Source: a virus. From it: a stretch of 38,401 nucleotides of DNA. Location: positions 1 through 38,401 of IMG/VR virus record IMGVR_UViG_3300042988_000313. One strand, written 5' to 3'. The position numbers were made by a program, and so were the translations under genes. Below, piece by piece: positions 17,071 through 25,398 of this stretch; position 1 is the stretch's first letter, and each line of letters opens with the position of its first letter. The notes under the pieces were generated by a model. The model searched no databases, had not been told where the DNA came from, and saw only the letters and a program-made list of their open reading frames with translations.

Positions 17071-17079
17071 GGAATAAAT

Positions 17080-17538
17080 ATGGAAAAGAAAAAAAGAACT
17101 ATTAGAAAAAGAACACAAATTGCAGATCAATCTAGATATTATATTGATAAAGACGAATATACAAACGAACTTATAAATTATAAAAAAACTGGCAGAGCTA
17201 CCGAGAGACTTGGTGAACTTTTTACCATTCATGTTGATAAGTATGCCACCTCTCTTTCTTTCAAGAACTATACTTATTTGGATGAAATGAAGTCCCAGGC
17301 AAAACTATTCCTACTTAAATACGCCACTTCTTTTGACCCAAGTTACGCCGCTAAGAACGGTAAGAAGATGAATGCATTTGCATACTGCACAAGTATAATA
17401 TATAATGCTTTCTTACAAGTCATTCAAAGAGAAAAGAAACACTCCACATTGAAGGACAATCTGATAAAAAATGCAGAAAAGATAAACCACGAAATTGAAA
17501 GATTTAGCATACTAAATCAAATAACTATCGACGATTGA
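17080..17538 (+). CDS. 55: Late-transcription sigma factor (T4 gp55-like)
   Basis: Directs host RNA polymerase to TATAAATA late promoters, coupled to replication through the gp45 clamp in T4. The 152-residue protein shares the gp55 layout: IDKDEYTNELINYKKTG (T4 NNKELLQAIIDWKTE), FKNYTYLDEMKSQA (T4 FSGYTQSWKQEMIADG), a sigma region 2-like core, and NAFAYCTSIIYNAFLQVIQR (T4 [20 protein letters not shown]). It has no region 4, as in T4. It is shorter than T4 gp55 (185). ATG follows AAGGA. Nine exact late promoter elements in this window agree with its presence. Confidence 0.88.
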   Translation: MEKKKRTIRKRTQIADQSRYYIDKDEYTNELINYKKTGRATERLGELFTIHVDKYATSLSFKNYTYLDEMKSQAKLFLLKYATSFDPSYAAKNGKKMNAFAYCTSIIYNAFLQVIQREKKHSTLKDNLIKNAEKINHEIERFSILNQITIDD

Positions 17539-17562
17539 TATTATTGAATTTGTTGATAGAAT
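17535..17562 (+). promoter_or_regulatory. sigma70-like promoter abutting gene 47, candidate leaderless
   Basis: TTGATA (17535-17540), 16-nt spacer, TAGAAT (17557-17562), then 6 nt to ATG 17569. The predicted +1 is the A of the start codon, and gene 47 has no SD. Confidence 0.45.
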
Positions 17563-17568
17563 GATACC

Positions 17569-18666
17569 ATGAGTCATAAGATAGCATTAATATCAGATAT
17601 ACACTTTGGATGTCGTGGTAATAGTGAGAAGTATTTAACCCTCATGAGTGATTTTTTCAGAACGACACTCATGAATACTATAGACGACCATAAAATTTCA
17701 GATGTTAGAATATTGGGTGATCTATTTGATAATAGAAATACCTTAAATGTAAGAACTATAAACACGGTTCTGGATATATTTAACTTTTACAACATAAACC
17801 GTCCAGATGTAAAATTTAATATCCTTATAGGAAATCATGATCAATACTATCACAATAGATCCGATATAAATTCAATAAACATATTGAAAAATATACCTAA
17901 TATTAATATCGTTGATAAGATATGTATAGAAAAGATAAATGGTAAAAAGATAGTCATGGTTCCATGGCTCATACATGAAACCGAAACTTACCAAAAGTTT
18001 ACACACATGACGGATGGTGACGAAAAGTTTGATTTGCTCCTTGGTCATTTCGAGATTAGAGGTTTTGAAGTTACACCTGGGATAATAGACACAACGGGTC
18101 TTGAAACAAATATATTCAGAAACTTTAAAAAAGTATTCTCAGGACACTATCATCTCAGGGACACTCGTGGTAACTTGACTTATTTAGGATGCCCATATCA
18201 ACTTTCATGGGGTGACTATGGAAATGATAAAGGCATTCATATTTACGACATAGACACCGAAGAAACCATTTTTATAAAAAATGAAGATAGTCCTTCTCAT
18301 TATAAGATAATAATGTCAGAATTGGCAAATGGTGATAGAGAATGTCTAAAGAAGGTAAAAAATAATATAATAAGATTGGTTATTGATAAAAAATATAAAG
18401 ACCAAGTTATTCTTAAAGTAGTATCCGCAATAGAAGCATTAGAACCATTTAAACTTGATATAGATAATCAATATATAGAAGAGGAAGTTGACACTGAATC
18501 TGTAAAAAATATTGATATTTCCAGATTAAACGATCCACTATCGTTTCTCATAGAATATATAAAAATTATAGAACTACCAACCGATTCGCAGATAAAGTTT
18601 GATAAAAAAGAATTATCAAATAGGGTTATAGAAATATATCAAAAAATGCTTAAAGAAAAAGATTGA
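17569..18666 (+). CDS. 47: Recombination nuclease subunit gp47 (SbcD/Mre11-like)
   Basis: Metallophosphoesterase nuclease acting with gp46 to resect DNA ends for recombination-dependent replication and host DNA degradation. Phosphoesterase motifs in order: SDIHFG (near 9-14), GDLFDNRN, GNHDQY, LLGHFE and SGHYHLRD, then YLGCPYQLSWGDYGNDKG typical of the SbcD family. The 365 residues are near T4 gp47 (339). The ATG has no SD; a -10 element ends 6 nt upstream. Confidence 0.94.
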   Translation: MSHKIALISDIHFGCRGNSEKYLTLMSDFFRTTLMNTIDDHKISDVRILGDLFDNRNTLNVRTINTVLDIFNFYNINRPDVKFNILIGNHDQYYHNRSDINSINILKNIPNINIVDKICIEKINGKKIVMVPWLIHETETYQKFTHMTDGDEKFDLLLGHFEIRGFEVTPGIIDTTGLETNIFRNFKKVFSGHYHLRDTRGNLTYLGCPYQLSWGDYGNDKGIHIYDIDTEETIFIKNEDSPSHYKIIMSELANGDRECLKKVKNNIIRLVIDKKYKDQVILKVVSAIEALEPFKLDIDNQYIEEEVDTESVKNIDISRLNDPLSFLIEYIKIIELPTDSQIKFDKKELSNRVIEIYQKMLKEKD

Positions 18667-18710
18667 TATCTCAAAAAATATTTTCTAAACATATGTAAAA
18701 ATATATCATT

Positions 18711-18738
18711 TTGATTAATTCAATCACAGTGGTAAAAT
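18711..18738 (+). promoter_or_regulatory. sigma70-like promoter for gene 46
   Basis: TTGATT (18711-18716), 16-nt spacer, TAAAAT (18733-18738) in the 92-nt gap between 47 and 46. Predicted leader about 14 nt, with GGGGAA as SD. Confidence 0.5.
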
Positions 18739-18758
18739 TGTATTAGAAATGGGGAATT

Positions 18759-20552
18759 ATGAAAATAGTATTTAAAAGAGTCCGTGTGAAGAATTTTCTT
18801 TCTTTTGGGAATAATGAAACTATTTTTGACTATAAAACAGGAATAAATGTAGTAACATCTATTATAGACGGAACTACAAAGAAGAACGGTGGCGGTAAAT
18901 CGGCGCTACTGGTAGATTCCATATCATTTGCTTTATATGGAAGACCGTTACGTGGCGATGCACATATTAATAAAGAAGATTTGATAAACGATGTTAACCA
19001 GAGAGATTGTTCCGTTTCTGTAGATTTTAATATTGACAAGGAAGAATATACTGTAACAAGAACTATAAAACCGAATGGTCTAACCATTATACACAATGGT
19101 CAGGAAGTCAAATTTGACTCCATGAAGAATACGCAAGAGTGGTTAATTAATAAAATTGGAATAAGCCACACATGCTTCTCTAATATACTAGTTCTAAATG
19201 TGAATTCATCACAACCATTCTTGGGAATGGATGCGTCTTTGAAGAGAGAAGTTATAGAAGACGTTCTCTCACTAAATATCTACGGAAGAATGTCAGATCA
19301 CGCCAAAACCATTCATCTATCTTCTAAAGGCGATAAATCCATTTTAGAAACGGAATGGAAGAGCGCCTTAAAACAATTGGATTTAGCAAATGAGAGTATG
19401 AAATCAATACAATCCAAGCGGGATAGTTTTGAAGAAGATAAAAAAATTAACTGTGATAATATTAGAAAGGAAATTGAAACTTTACAAGATAAGATAAATT
19501 CTGTAAAAATAGATGACACTGATTATTCGTCAACAATTTCATCATTGAAAGAATCTATTAACAATATAGACTCCAAAATACTAGTTCTTATAAAGAAGGA
19601 AACAGAGTGTAAGAAAGAGTTGAGAGATGCGACCGACGTTCTTAAGAAACTTGAACATGAGATACACTGTCCAACTTGCAAGACGGTTTTATCGGATAGT
19701 CCAATTGCTCAAAAATTTCTACAAGAATGTAGAGATAAAATAAAATCATCCGAAGAAATGTTAAAAGATATAGTATCCAAGAAAGAAGTCGGTAAAAAGG
19801 CGAAAGATACTAAAAATTCACAAATACTTGAAATTGAAGATAAAATTAGTAAATCCGAACAAATAAAAAACCAAGTAAAGTTATATGAAAGTCAACTGAA
19901 CTCGAAAAGAAAAGAGTTAGAGAGGGAGATGTCCAGGACTTTGGATTTAGACTCTATTATTTCGGAAGAGAAACATAAAGAATATAAAGATGCTGTTGTA
20001 AATTCCGAAATGAAGATGAATGAATCAATAGAAACATTTGAATATACAAAATTAATTAGAAACATGCTTGGTGAAGATGGTGTGAGAAAATTCGTTCTCT
20101 CTAAAATAATACCATTCTTTAATACAAAAATTAACCATTACCTTAAGATAATGGGTAGTGATTATTCTCTAATATTCGATAATAATTTAGTAGAAAAGGT
20201 TATAACTAGAAATAGGGAGACTAGAAACTATAATAACTTCTCATCAGGTGAAAAGAAGCGTATAGACCTATCTATACTATTAGCGTTAATGGATATTGCA
20301 AAGGCTCAGAATTCAGTAGATACAAACATTCTCGTCTTGGATGAAGTTTTGGATACTTCTATGGATAACGAGGGTGTAGAAAACTTCCTATTCTTTTTAA
20401 AGAATGGTTTCCGTCAAATGTATCAAGATAAGTGTATATACATTATCACCCATCGGTCTGATATTTCCGCTGATAATTTTGATAGATTGGTTAAACTTAA
20501 GAAGGTTAAAAACTTCAGTATTATTGATAGTATAGTTGAGATGCAACCTTAA
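18759..20552 (+). CDS. 46: Recombination nuclease ATPase gp46 (SbcC/Rad50-like)
   Basis: SMC-type ATPase partner of gp47. Walker A region NGGGKSALL lies near residues 43-51, followed by coiled-coil arms rich in Lys/Glu and a zinc hook CPTC (C304, C307) at mid-protein. The C-terminal lobe has the ABC signature NFSSGEKKRIDLS and Walker B ILVLDEVLDTSMD, then the H-loop region YIITHRSD. 597 residues against 560 in T4. ATG follows GGGGAATT. Its stop overlaps, tail to tail, the minus-strand gene that follows. Confidence 0.95.
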   Translation: MKIVFKRVRVKNFLSFGNNETIFDYKTGINVVTSIIDGTTKKNGGGKSALLVDSISFALYGRPLRGDAHINKEDLINDVNQRDCSVSVDFNIDKEEYTVTRTIKPNGLTIIHNGQEVKFDSMKNTQEWLINKIGISHTCFSNILVLNVNSSQPFLGMDASLKREVIEDVLSLNIYGRMSDHAKTIHLSSKGDKSILETEWKSALKQLDLANESMKSIQSKRDSFEEDKKINCDNIRKEIETLQDKINSVKIDDTDYSSTISSLKESINNIDSKILVLIKKETECKKELRDATDVLKKLEHEIHCPTCKTVLSDSPIAQKFLQECRDKIKSSEEMLKDIVSKKEVGKKAKDTKNSQILEIEDKISKSEQIKNQVKLYESQLNSKRKELEREMSRTLDLDSIISEEKHKEYKDAVVNSEMKMNESIETFEYTKLIRNMLGEDGVRKFVLSKIIPFFNTKINHYLKIMGSDYSLIFDNNLVEKVITRNRETRNYNNFSSGEKKRIDLSILLALMDIAKAQNSVDTNILVLDEVLDTSMDNEGVENFLFFLKNGFRQMYQDKCIYIITHRSDISADNFDRLVKLKKVKNFSIIDSIVEMQP

Positions 20553-21265
20553 AGTATTGTTAACTTTTCTATTGGTGTATCTTCTATGGTTTTCCAATCG
20601 TATTCAGATTCCTGATTAATATAAGAAGTGTCCACAACCGCACTGAAAACAACTCTATCGCTACCGAAGTAACCAGAGGCATATTCTCTGTTTGGTGAAA
20701 TGTATAGATTTTTCGGGAGCATATTACTTGTTACTATAGTATTAACAACTTTCTGATTATGTGAACCGTATATTCTTATCTTCTTCCCACCGAATATTCT
20801 ATTAACCTTTTTAATAGTTTCTTCGGTCGCTTCATCGTTTCCCTCGAACATTTCAATGTTACCATCTTCATGGTACAATAAACCTATAGTCATTTTGTCA
20901 TCTTTACTACCTGAAACATACACCGGTATTGGGAACACTAGTTCAAAACTTTCATCTGAAATATTTTCAAGTAATCTATTTCTCAATTCTGTTACATTAA
21001 CAAATAAACCGTACTTATTAATGAAGTAATCAATTATAGTTTGTCCTTTTGCGCTTAATTTATCTAGAAAACTCTGAACATATTCAATATCTTTATCCAT
21101 ATAGTAATATAAGGCGCCAACTGTTGAATATAAATTATCATCAGTTCCAAACCTATTACTTTTTAAATTAAAGTAAATACTTTCTATATATTCTGGAGTA
21201 ATAGAAAAATTAATTTCCTTACTTTCTATAAGGTTCCATAAAATATTTAATCTGTTGTTTTTCAT
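20549..21265 (-). CDS. Unknown late protein with a possible ADP-ribosyltransferase-like C-terminus
   Basis: 238 residues. The N-terminal two thirds are unrecognised. Residues 162-224 have an order reminiscent of ADP-ribosyltransferase folds: KKIRIYGSHN (first strand), LYISPNREYASGYFG (an S-x5-EYA-x-GY element resembling the aromatic/STS region), VVFSAVVDTSY, and an acidic QESEYDW that could give the catalytic Glu. T4 makes ADP-ribosyltransferases (Alt, ModA, ModB) that modify host proteins. Two overlapping late promoters lie upstream. The ATG has no SD; its short leader is mostly a tandem repeat. The enzyme assignment is tentative. Confidence 0.7.
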   Translation of the reverse strand: MKNNRLNILWNLIESKEINFSITPEYIESIYFNLKSNRFGTDDNLYSTVGALYYYMDKDIEYVQSFLDKLSAKGQTIIDYFINKYGLFVNVTELRNRLLENISDESFELVFPIPVYVSGSKDDKMTIGLLYHEDGNIEMFEGNDEATEETIKKVNRIFGGKKIRIYGSHNQKVVNTIVTSNMLPKNLYISPNREYASGYFGSDRVVFSAVVDTSYINQESEYDWKTIEDTPIEKLTIL

Positions 21266-21274
21266 CGCGCGTAG

Positions 21275-21294
21275 TAACTTTAAGTAACTTTAAG
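21275..21294 (-). repeat. Tandem 10-bp repeat in the leader of the 20549-21265 gene
   Basis: Two exact copies of TAACTTTAAG (plus-strand reading). They make up most of the predicted late leader, where an SD would be expected, and are partly self-complementary (AACTT/AAGTT). Confidence 0.7.
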
Positions 21295-21301
21295 TTATAG
21301 G

Positions 21302-21315
21302 TATTTATATTTATA
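21302..21315 (-). promoter_or_regulatory. Two overlapping T4-type late promoters
   Basis: Minus strand TATAAATATAAATA holds two TATAAATA elements (21315-21308 and 21309-21302). Predicted starts are near 21302 and 21296, giving leaders of about 31-37 nt for the gene starting at 21265. Confidence 0.7.
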
Positions 21316-21464
21316 TAGTACCTTATAAGTATGGTACTGATCAAGTTGTTCAAATAATATTATTTTTATGGTACTAATTACTAATAATTTATAGGTACTG
21401 TACCTCTAACTAACCTCTTACTGTTGAAAAATTAAGTATGGACGTAGTTTCATTATACATATTT

Positions 21465-21623
21465 TCATATGTTTTCCGAAATTATGTATCCGCACTTTCT
21501 AGAAAAGTCCCATTTTACGAGTGGGTGGATATTTGTTTTCCCGCCATACCTTTTGTTTTCTCTTCTTCTTTCTTTCGTCCGAAGAATATTATGATGATGT
21601 CTTGGTATGTTACCTTCCATCAT
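21465..21623 (-). CDS. Possible small basic protein (52 aa)
   Basis: A short ORF starting ATGATG, with AAGGAC upstream at loose spacing. The product is Arg/Lys/His-rich and ends DFSRKCGYIISENI. No family recognised. It may be a remnant or chance ORF in this gap. Confidence 0.25.
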   Translation of the reverse strand: MMEGNIPRHHHNILRTKERRRENKRYGGKTNIHPLVKWDFSRKCGYIISENI

Positions 21624-21703
21624 AATATTACTGATGTCCTTTTTGAATGGTGAGGACTAACTTAGGAAACCATTAAAATCATTATACAAGTTATTTTATT
21701 TCT

Positions 21704-23215
21704 TCAACCCATCTTGATAGATTCTGGTAAATTTTTATTTCCATTGTCATGATTTATTAATATGAATATACCAAAAATAATTGTCTTTTCATTATACATA
21801 AAAGTAGCGGTGGTAGATCTAAAATAATGGAATTTGCTAGACCATTTAAACCATATTTTTCTGGCATCTTCTATAAACTTCTCAGCGTGTCCTCCGCTAA
21901 GATTCGATCTTCCATCTGACAAATGAATACACTCGGCGTCTATGGCAAAATTCCTATATCCTTTGGATAATGCATCTAAACAAATATCCGTTCCGTACCA
22001 ATGAAAATGATCCAATAATTTTTCATCAAATTTAAATGGTGCGTTTTTAGGAACTATGAGGCAGAGTTCATCTACAGTCTGAACTTCTTTACGATTGCCT
22101 ATCAATCCTCTATATGCTTGTGCATAAGTTCTACCATCCGCTAGTTTATCAGACAAATATAGAATACACCCGTCACTATCGGGGGTGTTAGGTCTTCCGG
22201 TCTTAAAACATCCAGCCATTCCAAGAACACCCCATGGTATTTTTTTAGACTCAAAATATTTAACATGCTTTAAAATACCTTGTATCCATATATCATTAAC
22301 ACGTAGGTCTTGATGACACATAATGACAACATCACTATCGGATAACTCTCTACCGAGATTTAACGCTTCAGTGCAGCTCGAAAATTCCATATTATAGTTA
22401 CATATACAAACTATTTCATATGTGAATTTTGTTCTTTGTTTACTTATATCTTCTATGAAATCGTTATACTGATTTATATTATGTGTTAATGTTACTATTG
22501 ATACATCTACTTTTTTAGTTTTAAGGTATTTTTCTAAAAGTATGGTTTTAACGTGATTTGATGATAACTCATATATGTCCACATACTTTGGAGTGGAAAA
22601 TTTACTAATAGATAATAACTTAACAAAAGTTGATACATAATCATCAACATATACTAAAGATGCTTTATGTCTAATAATGAATCTATCGGTGAGGTTATCT
22701 ATGTCACTTTCTTTTATGGTCTTTAATTCCACTGGTTCCGATTCACTAACCCATATATACTCTATGTTTTTTATAAAACTCTTATTTGAGTTTATCGTTA
22801 CAAAACGATGCACTTCATCATGACTACCATCAAGTAGAATAACAACATGAATTCCATTTTTAGGATAGTTTGATATATGGTTCCTGATGTTTGTAACAAT
22901 TTGCAAACCGTCTGTATTCAGTGGTAATGCAGATTCATCTTCAAACATCTCGGCATATTTTACATTTTCTAAAGAATGATGTATTCCATCTGAAGGTTTC
23001 ATAAATTTCCTCATTGGGGAAGATGGGTTATGTTTTACCACTTTTGGTAGAATTTTATTAAATTCTTCATATTGTGATTCTTCAACTTCCACCAACCCTC
23101 TATATATTTTAAAATGGTCTGGACCATCAACTATTGCCCCGGGTGGAATGTTTATCTTCCTTCCCATATGCAATAAACTTAAATTTCTAACCGAAGTGTT
23201 TTTAAATTTAGGCAT
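21704..23215 (-). CDS. Glycosyltransferase, GT2-like (GT-A), with N-terminal extension
   Basis: 503 residues. Residues 1 to about 60 (SVRNLSLLHMGRKINIPPGA) look like a small beta domain. The middle (about 85-230) is unrecognised. From about 235 a GT-A glycosyltransferase is visible: VDVSIVTLTHNINQY, SDSDVVIMCHQDLRVND (CHQD in place of the DxD metal site), WGVLGMAGCF, and HFHWYGTDICLDALSKG with a likely catalytic acidic residue. The start overlaps the end of the uvsW C-half gene by 8 nt, so it is translated from the same mRNA. The acceptor may be a virion protein or cell wall sugar; not determinable. Confidence 0.8.
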   Translation of the reverse strand: MPKFKNTSVRNLSLLHMGRKINIPPGAIVDGPDHFKIYRGLVEVEESQYEEFNKILPKVVKHNPSSPMRKFMKPSDGIHHSLENVKYAEMFEDESALPLNTDGLQIVTNIRNHISNYPKNGIHVVILLDGSHDEVHRFVTINSNKSFIKNIEYIWVSESEPVELKTIKESDIDNLTDRFIIRHKASLVYVDDYVSTFVKLLSISKFSTPKYVDIYELSSNHVKTILLEKYLKTKKVDVSIVTLTHNINQYNDFIEDISKQRTKFTYEIVCICNYNMEFSSCTEALNLGRELSDSDVVIMCHQDLRVNDIWIQGILKHVKYFESKKIPWGVLGMAGCFKTGRPNTPDSDGCILYLSDKLADGRTYAQAYRGLIGNRKEVQTVDELCLIVPKNAPFKFDEKLLDHFHWYGTDICLDALSKGYRNFAIDAECIHLSDGRSNLSGGHAEKFIEDARKIWFKWSSKFHYFRSTTATFMYNEKTIIFGIFILINHDNGNKNLPESIKMG

Positions 23216-24083
23216 TCTTAACTACCACATCTTTTTCTGTGTAATCGAAATTGTTGTCTTTATAATATTTCTTACGCTTTTTAGAATGGGATTCTGAGAA
23301 GCGAAGATTTTCACATATATCATACAGGTGAAGTTTATCCTTGGTATTATGGAGTCGAAGTCCACGCCCGACCGATTGGAGTGTTTGTATCTTACTCTTT
23401 CCAGCAGATGCGAAAATAACGGTATGCAGGCGATTTATTGATACCCCCGTTGAATAAACACCAACGGTCGCAACTATCACATTTCCACCGCTTTTTTCCA
23501 TTCCATGTCTAGCGGAGTTGCGTTCATCCATCTTAGTCTCACCTGTTACAATTGTAACATTCAATCCCATTTTTTTAAGCATATCGCTAATATTTTCTGT
23601 GTGATCTATCTTTTTAACCAATATTAGGACATTCTTATCATTTTTTGTATATTCTTGTGCTATCTTACATATAACCTTATTACGATAAGGGTCAGATTCT
23701 ATGTAATCTTTCTCCTGTTGATAATCGCTTATAGCATTTTGCTCGACAATTTCTTTAGGATATATCATGTTAATAATACGAACTGATATATCCGCTATTT
23801 GTTTAGCATCTTGAAGCTCCGTGTATCCAACCTTGTCAATTACCGGACCTAATATACCTTCTACAAGCATATAGTCTGCCTTGCTTTCGGGCATAGTCCC
23901 CGTTGCCCCGATTCGGATAGTGGCATTAGTCATTTTTTCAGCAACAGAGCGAACAACATCTGCTTTTAAACCGTGACAGTTTGATACGCAAATACCACCT
24001 GCAAAATAGTTATGATTATCTTCTATATGAAGATTATAGACATCATCAAAATAATCAATTTTTTCTATTTTAGTTATTTTCAT
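23208..24083 (-). CDS. uvsW: UvsW helicase C-terminal half preceded by C-intein
   Basis: 291 residues. Residues 1-35 are a C-intein ending CVSN. From C36 the sequence CHGLKADVVRSVAEKM resumes the helicase exactly where the N-half stops, restoring DECH. Helicase motifs follow: GATGTMPESKADY (motif III region), VLILVKKIDHTENISDML and VTGETKMDERN (IV), VATVGVYSTGVSI (V) and QSVGRGLRLH (VI). UvsW is the T4 branch-migrating helicase of recombination and origin R-loop removal. The ATG overlaps the endonuclease stop (ATGA) and has no SD, so translation is probably coupled to the endonuclease gene. Confidence 0.93.
   Translation of the reverse strand: MKITKIEKIDYFDDVYNLHIEDNHNYFAGGICVSNCHGLKADVVRSVAEKMTNATIRIGATGTMPESKADYMLVEGILGPVIDKVGYTELQDAKQIADISVRIINMIYPKEIVEQNAISDYQQEKDYIESDPYRNKVICKIAQEYTKNDKNVLILVKKIDHTENISDMLKKMGLNVTIVTGETKMDERNSARHGMEKSGGNVIVATVGVYSTGVSINRLHTVIFASAGKSKIQTLQSVGRGLRLHNTKDKLHLYDICENLRFSESHSKKRKKYYKDNNFDYTEKDVVVKNA
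23979..24083 (-). other. C-terminal split intein fragment (IntC, 35 aa)
   Basis: Block F is clear: DVYNLHIEDNHNYFAGGI. The C-terminal splice junction is CVSN|C: the cyclising Asn is present and the +1 residue is Cys. The penultimate residue is Ser, where most inteins have His. The fragment begins at its own start codon, as in natural split inteins. Confidence 0.92.
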
Positions 24084-25069
24084 AGTGATTTTAATGCTTT
24101 TATTATTTTACTGTTATTTGTCATTTTTATTATATCATTTTTACGATTACTAAAAAAATCTTCCGATATTACTTCAAAAGTATATCCATTTTCAATACAC
24201 CATTTTTCAGCAGCTTTAAATTTAATCTCGTTTATATTTTTATTTTTTAATTTAGAAGGTTTAATTTCAAATAAAATTTTATTGTTATTGTCAACAAAAT
24301 CAACTATATAAACATGATGCTTACCATCTTCGCTAAGATATGGTATTCTTACTGTTTCATAATCGTGTTTTGTTAGTAACCAAAACATACATTCCCAGGT
24401 GCTTCTAAACATATACGATGTCCCATCTATCTTTATTTTTACTCTTGAATTCGCCCAACTGTTAGTTATAGGTGGGGTAAAAGAACCATTTTTTATAGAT
24501 TCTTTCATTTTTATACTTTGTTTCATCTTCGCATTATTTTTTGTTTCTTCTGACATTTTATGACATGAATTTAAATCTCCTCTCATACGGTCAGACGATA
24601 ATTTACTTATGCATATCGGTGATATACATGTCTTTGTGTATCCTCTTAATATACTAATAAACTTTGTAGGTTTATTACAACAACGACAAAAATTATTATT
24701 TAGATGTATTTGATCATAAATTTTTTTCTGTATGGTTTTTTTATCGTCAGTTTCGTATATATTATCAAAAGTTTTCAATATATCTCTTTTCTCTAAAAAA
24801 GAGTATGGGTTTTGAACGAATCCTAAAAGGTTTCTAGGATTATCTATTATGTAGTTATACACTAATTGTTTGTCATTCTTTATATCTTCTATTAAAGTTA
24901 TTTTCTGCTTAGATAATTCTCGTTTTACATCGTCAATTTTATATGCTTTAATTTCCATGTTGCGAAGTTTCACATAAACAAAAGGTATATCAAAACTCTT
25001 AGCATAAACCAAAAAAAACTTATAGTCTATTTTCAGAATCTTAGATAATTCTTTTAATGTATAAAACGT
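24080..25069 (-). CDS. Free-standing PD-(D/E)XK homing endonuclease-like gene inside fractured uvsW
   Basis: An HTH-like N-terminus (LKELSKILKIDYKFF), a Cys-rich zinc-finger-like part (CRCC near TTG-form residues 109-112, then CISPIC), a NUMOD3-like linker (MSEETKNNAKMKQSIKMK), and a PD-(D/E)XK nuclease: RSTWE, VYIVDF, LFEIKPSK (E207, D238, E249, K251 counted from TTG 25012). The catalytic part resembles gene 4. The only good SD (AGGAG) places the start at ACG 25069; a TTG at 25012 lacks an SD. It has its own late promoter. It probably cuts intein-free uvsW alleles. Confidence 0.85.
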   Translation of the reverse strand, partial: TFYTLKELSKILKIDYKFFLVYAKSFDIPFVYVKLRNMEIKAYKIDDVKRELSKQKITLIEDIKNDKQLVYNYIIDNPRNLLGFVQNPYSFLEKRDILKTFDNIYETDDKKTIQKKIYDQIHLNNNFCRCCNKPTKFISILRGYTKTCISPICISKLSSDRMRGDLNSCHKMSEETKNNAKMKQSIKMKESIKNGSFTPPITNSWANSRVKIKIDGTSYMFRSTWECMFWLLTKHDYETVRIPYLSEDGKHHVYIVDFVDNNNKILFEIKPSKLKNKNINEIKFKAAEKWCIENGYTFEVISEDFFSNRKNDIIKMTNNSKIIKALKSL

Positions 25070-25087
25070 ATAATTCTCCTATATGTT

Positions 25088-25095
25088 TATTTATA
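25088..25095 (-). promoter_or_regulatory. T4-type late promoter for the homing endonuclease
   Basis: Exact TATAAATA on the minus strand in the gap after the N-intein stop. Predicted +1 near 25082, two nt before AGGAG. It would also supply late mRNA for the uvsW C-half. Confidence 0.7.
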
Positions 25096-25107
25096 TTTGC
25101 TCTAAAA

Positions 25108-25398
25108 CTATGTCTCTCTGATTTCATCATCTGTTGTTAATTCATCAACTCTAACCCATCCCCTATTAGTAGTCATAACTTTATGATTTCCTGTTATTCT
25201 TATTTTTTTACCATTTTCCATACTTAGGCAATACATCTGATTTCCCTTAGATATGTTATGGTGAACCTTAACAACTGGTTTATTTTCTATTTGTTTAGTT
25301 TTTTCATTTACGGTTTTAACCATATCGCCTATATTAATATCTTTTATGGGTTTGTATGAACCGTCGGATAAAGTTATCAGTGTCTCCGGATGCAAACA
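25108..25398 (-). other. N-terminal split intein fragment (IntN, 96 aa)
   Basis: Cys1 begins block A: CLHPETLITLSDGSYKPIKD followed by INIGDMV. Block B is KIRITGNHKVMTTNRGW, with the T-x2-H pair, then VDEL. The fragment ends at its own TAG after DDEIRET. With the 35-residue IntC the intein totals 131 residues, a minimal size with no internal endonuclease. Confidence 0.93.

Larger units (their letters stand above)
21266..21703. other. 438-nt AT-rich non-coding region
   Basis: The longest gap in the window. It holds a tandem 10-bp repeat TAACTTTAAG (21275-21284 and 21285-21294), overlapping late promoters on the minus strand (21302-21315), and five GGTAC/GTACC half-sites at 21318, 21333, 21370, 21394 and 21400, two forming GGTACTGTACC. 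Further along is a small minus-strand ORF (21465-21623). On the minus strand TTGTATAATG near 21680 could be a -10. Possibly regulatory or an origin; nothing decisive was seen. Confidence 0.5.

Noticed and set aside
21438-21653. Plus-strand ORF of 71 codons in the non-coding gap
   Set aside because: No SD, no promoter, aromatic-rich product typical of AT-rich chance ORFs.
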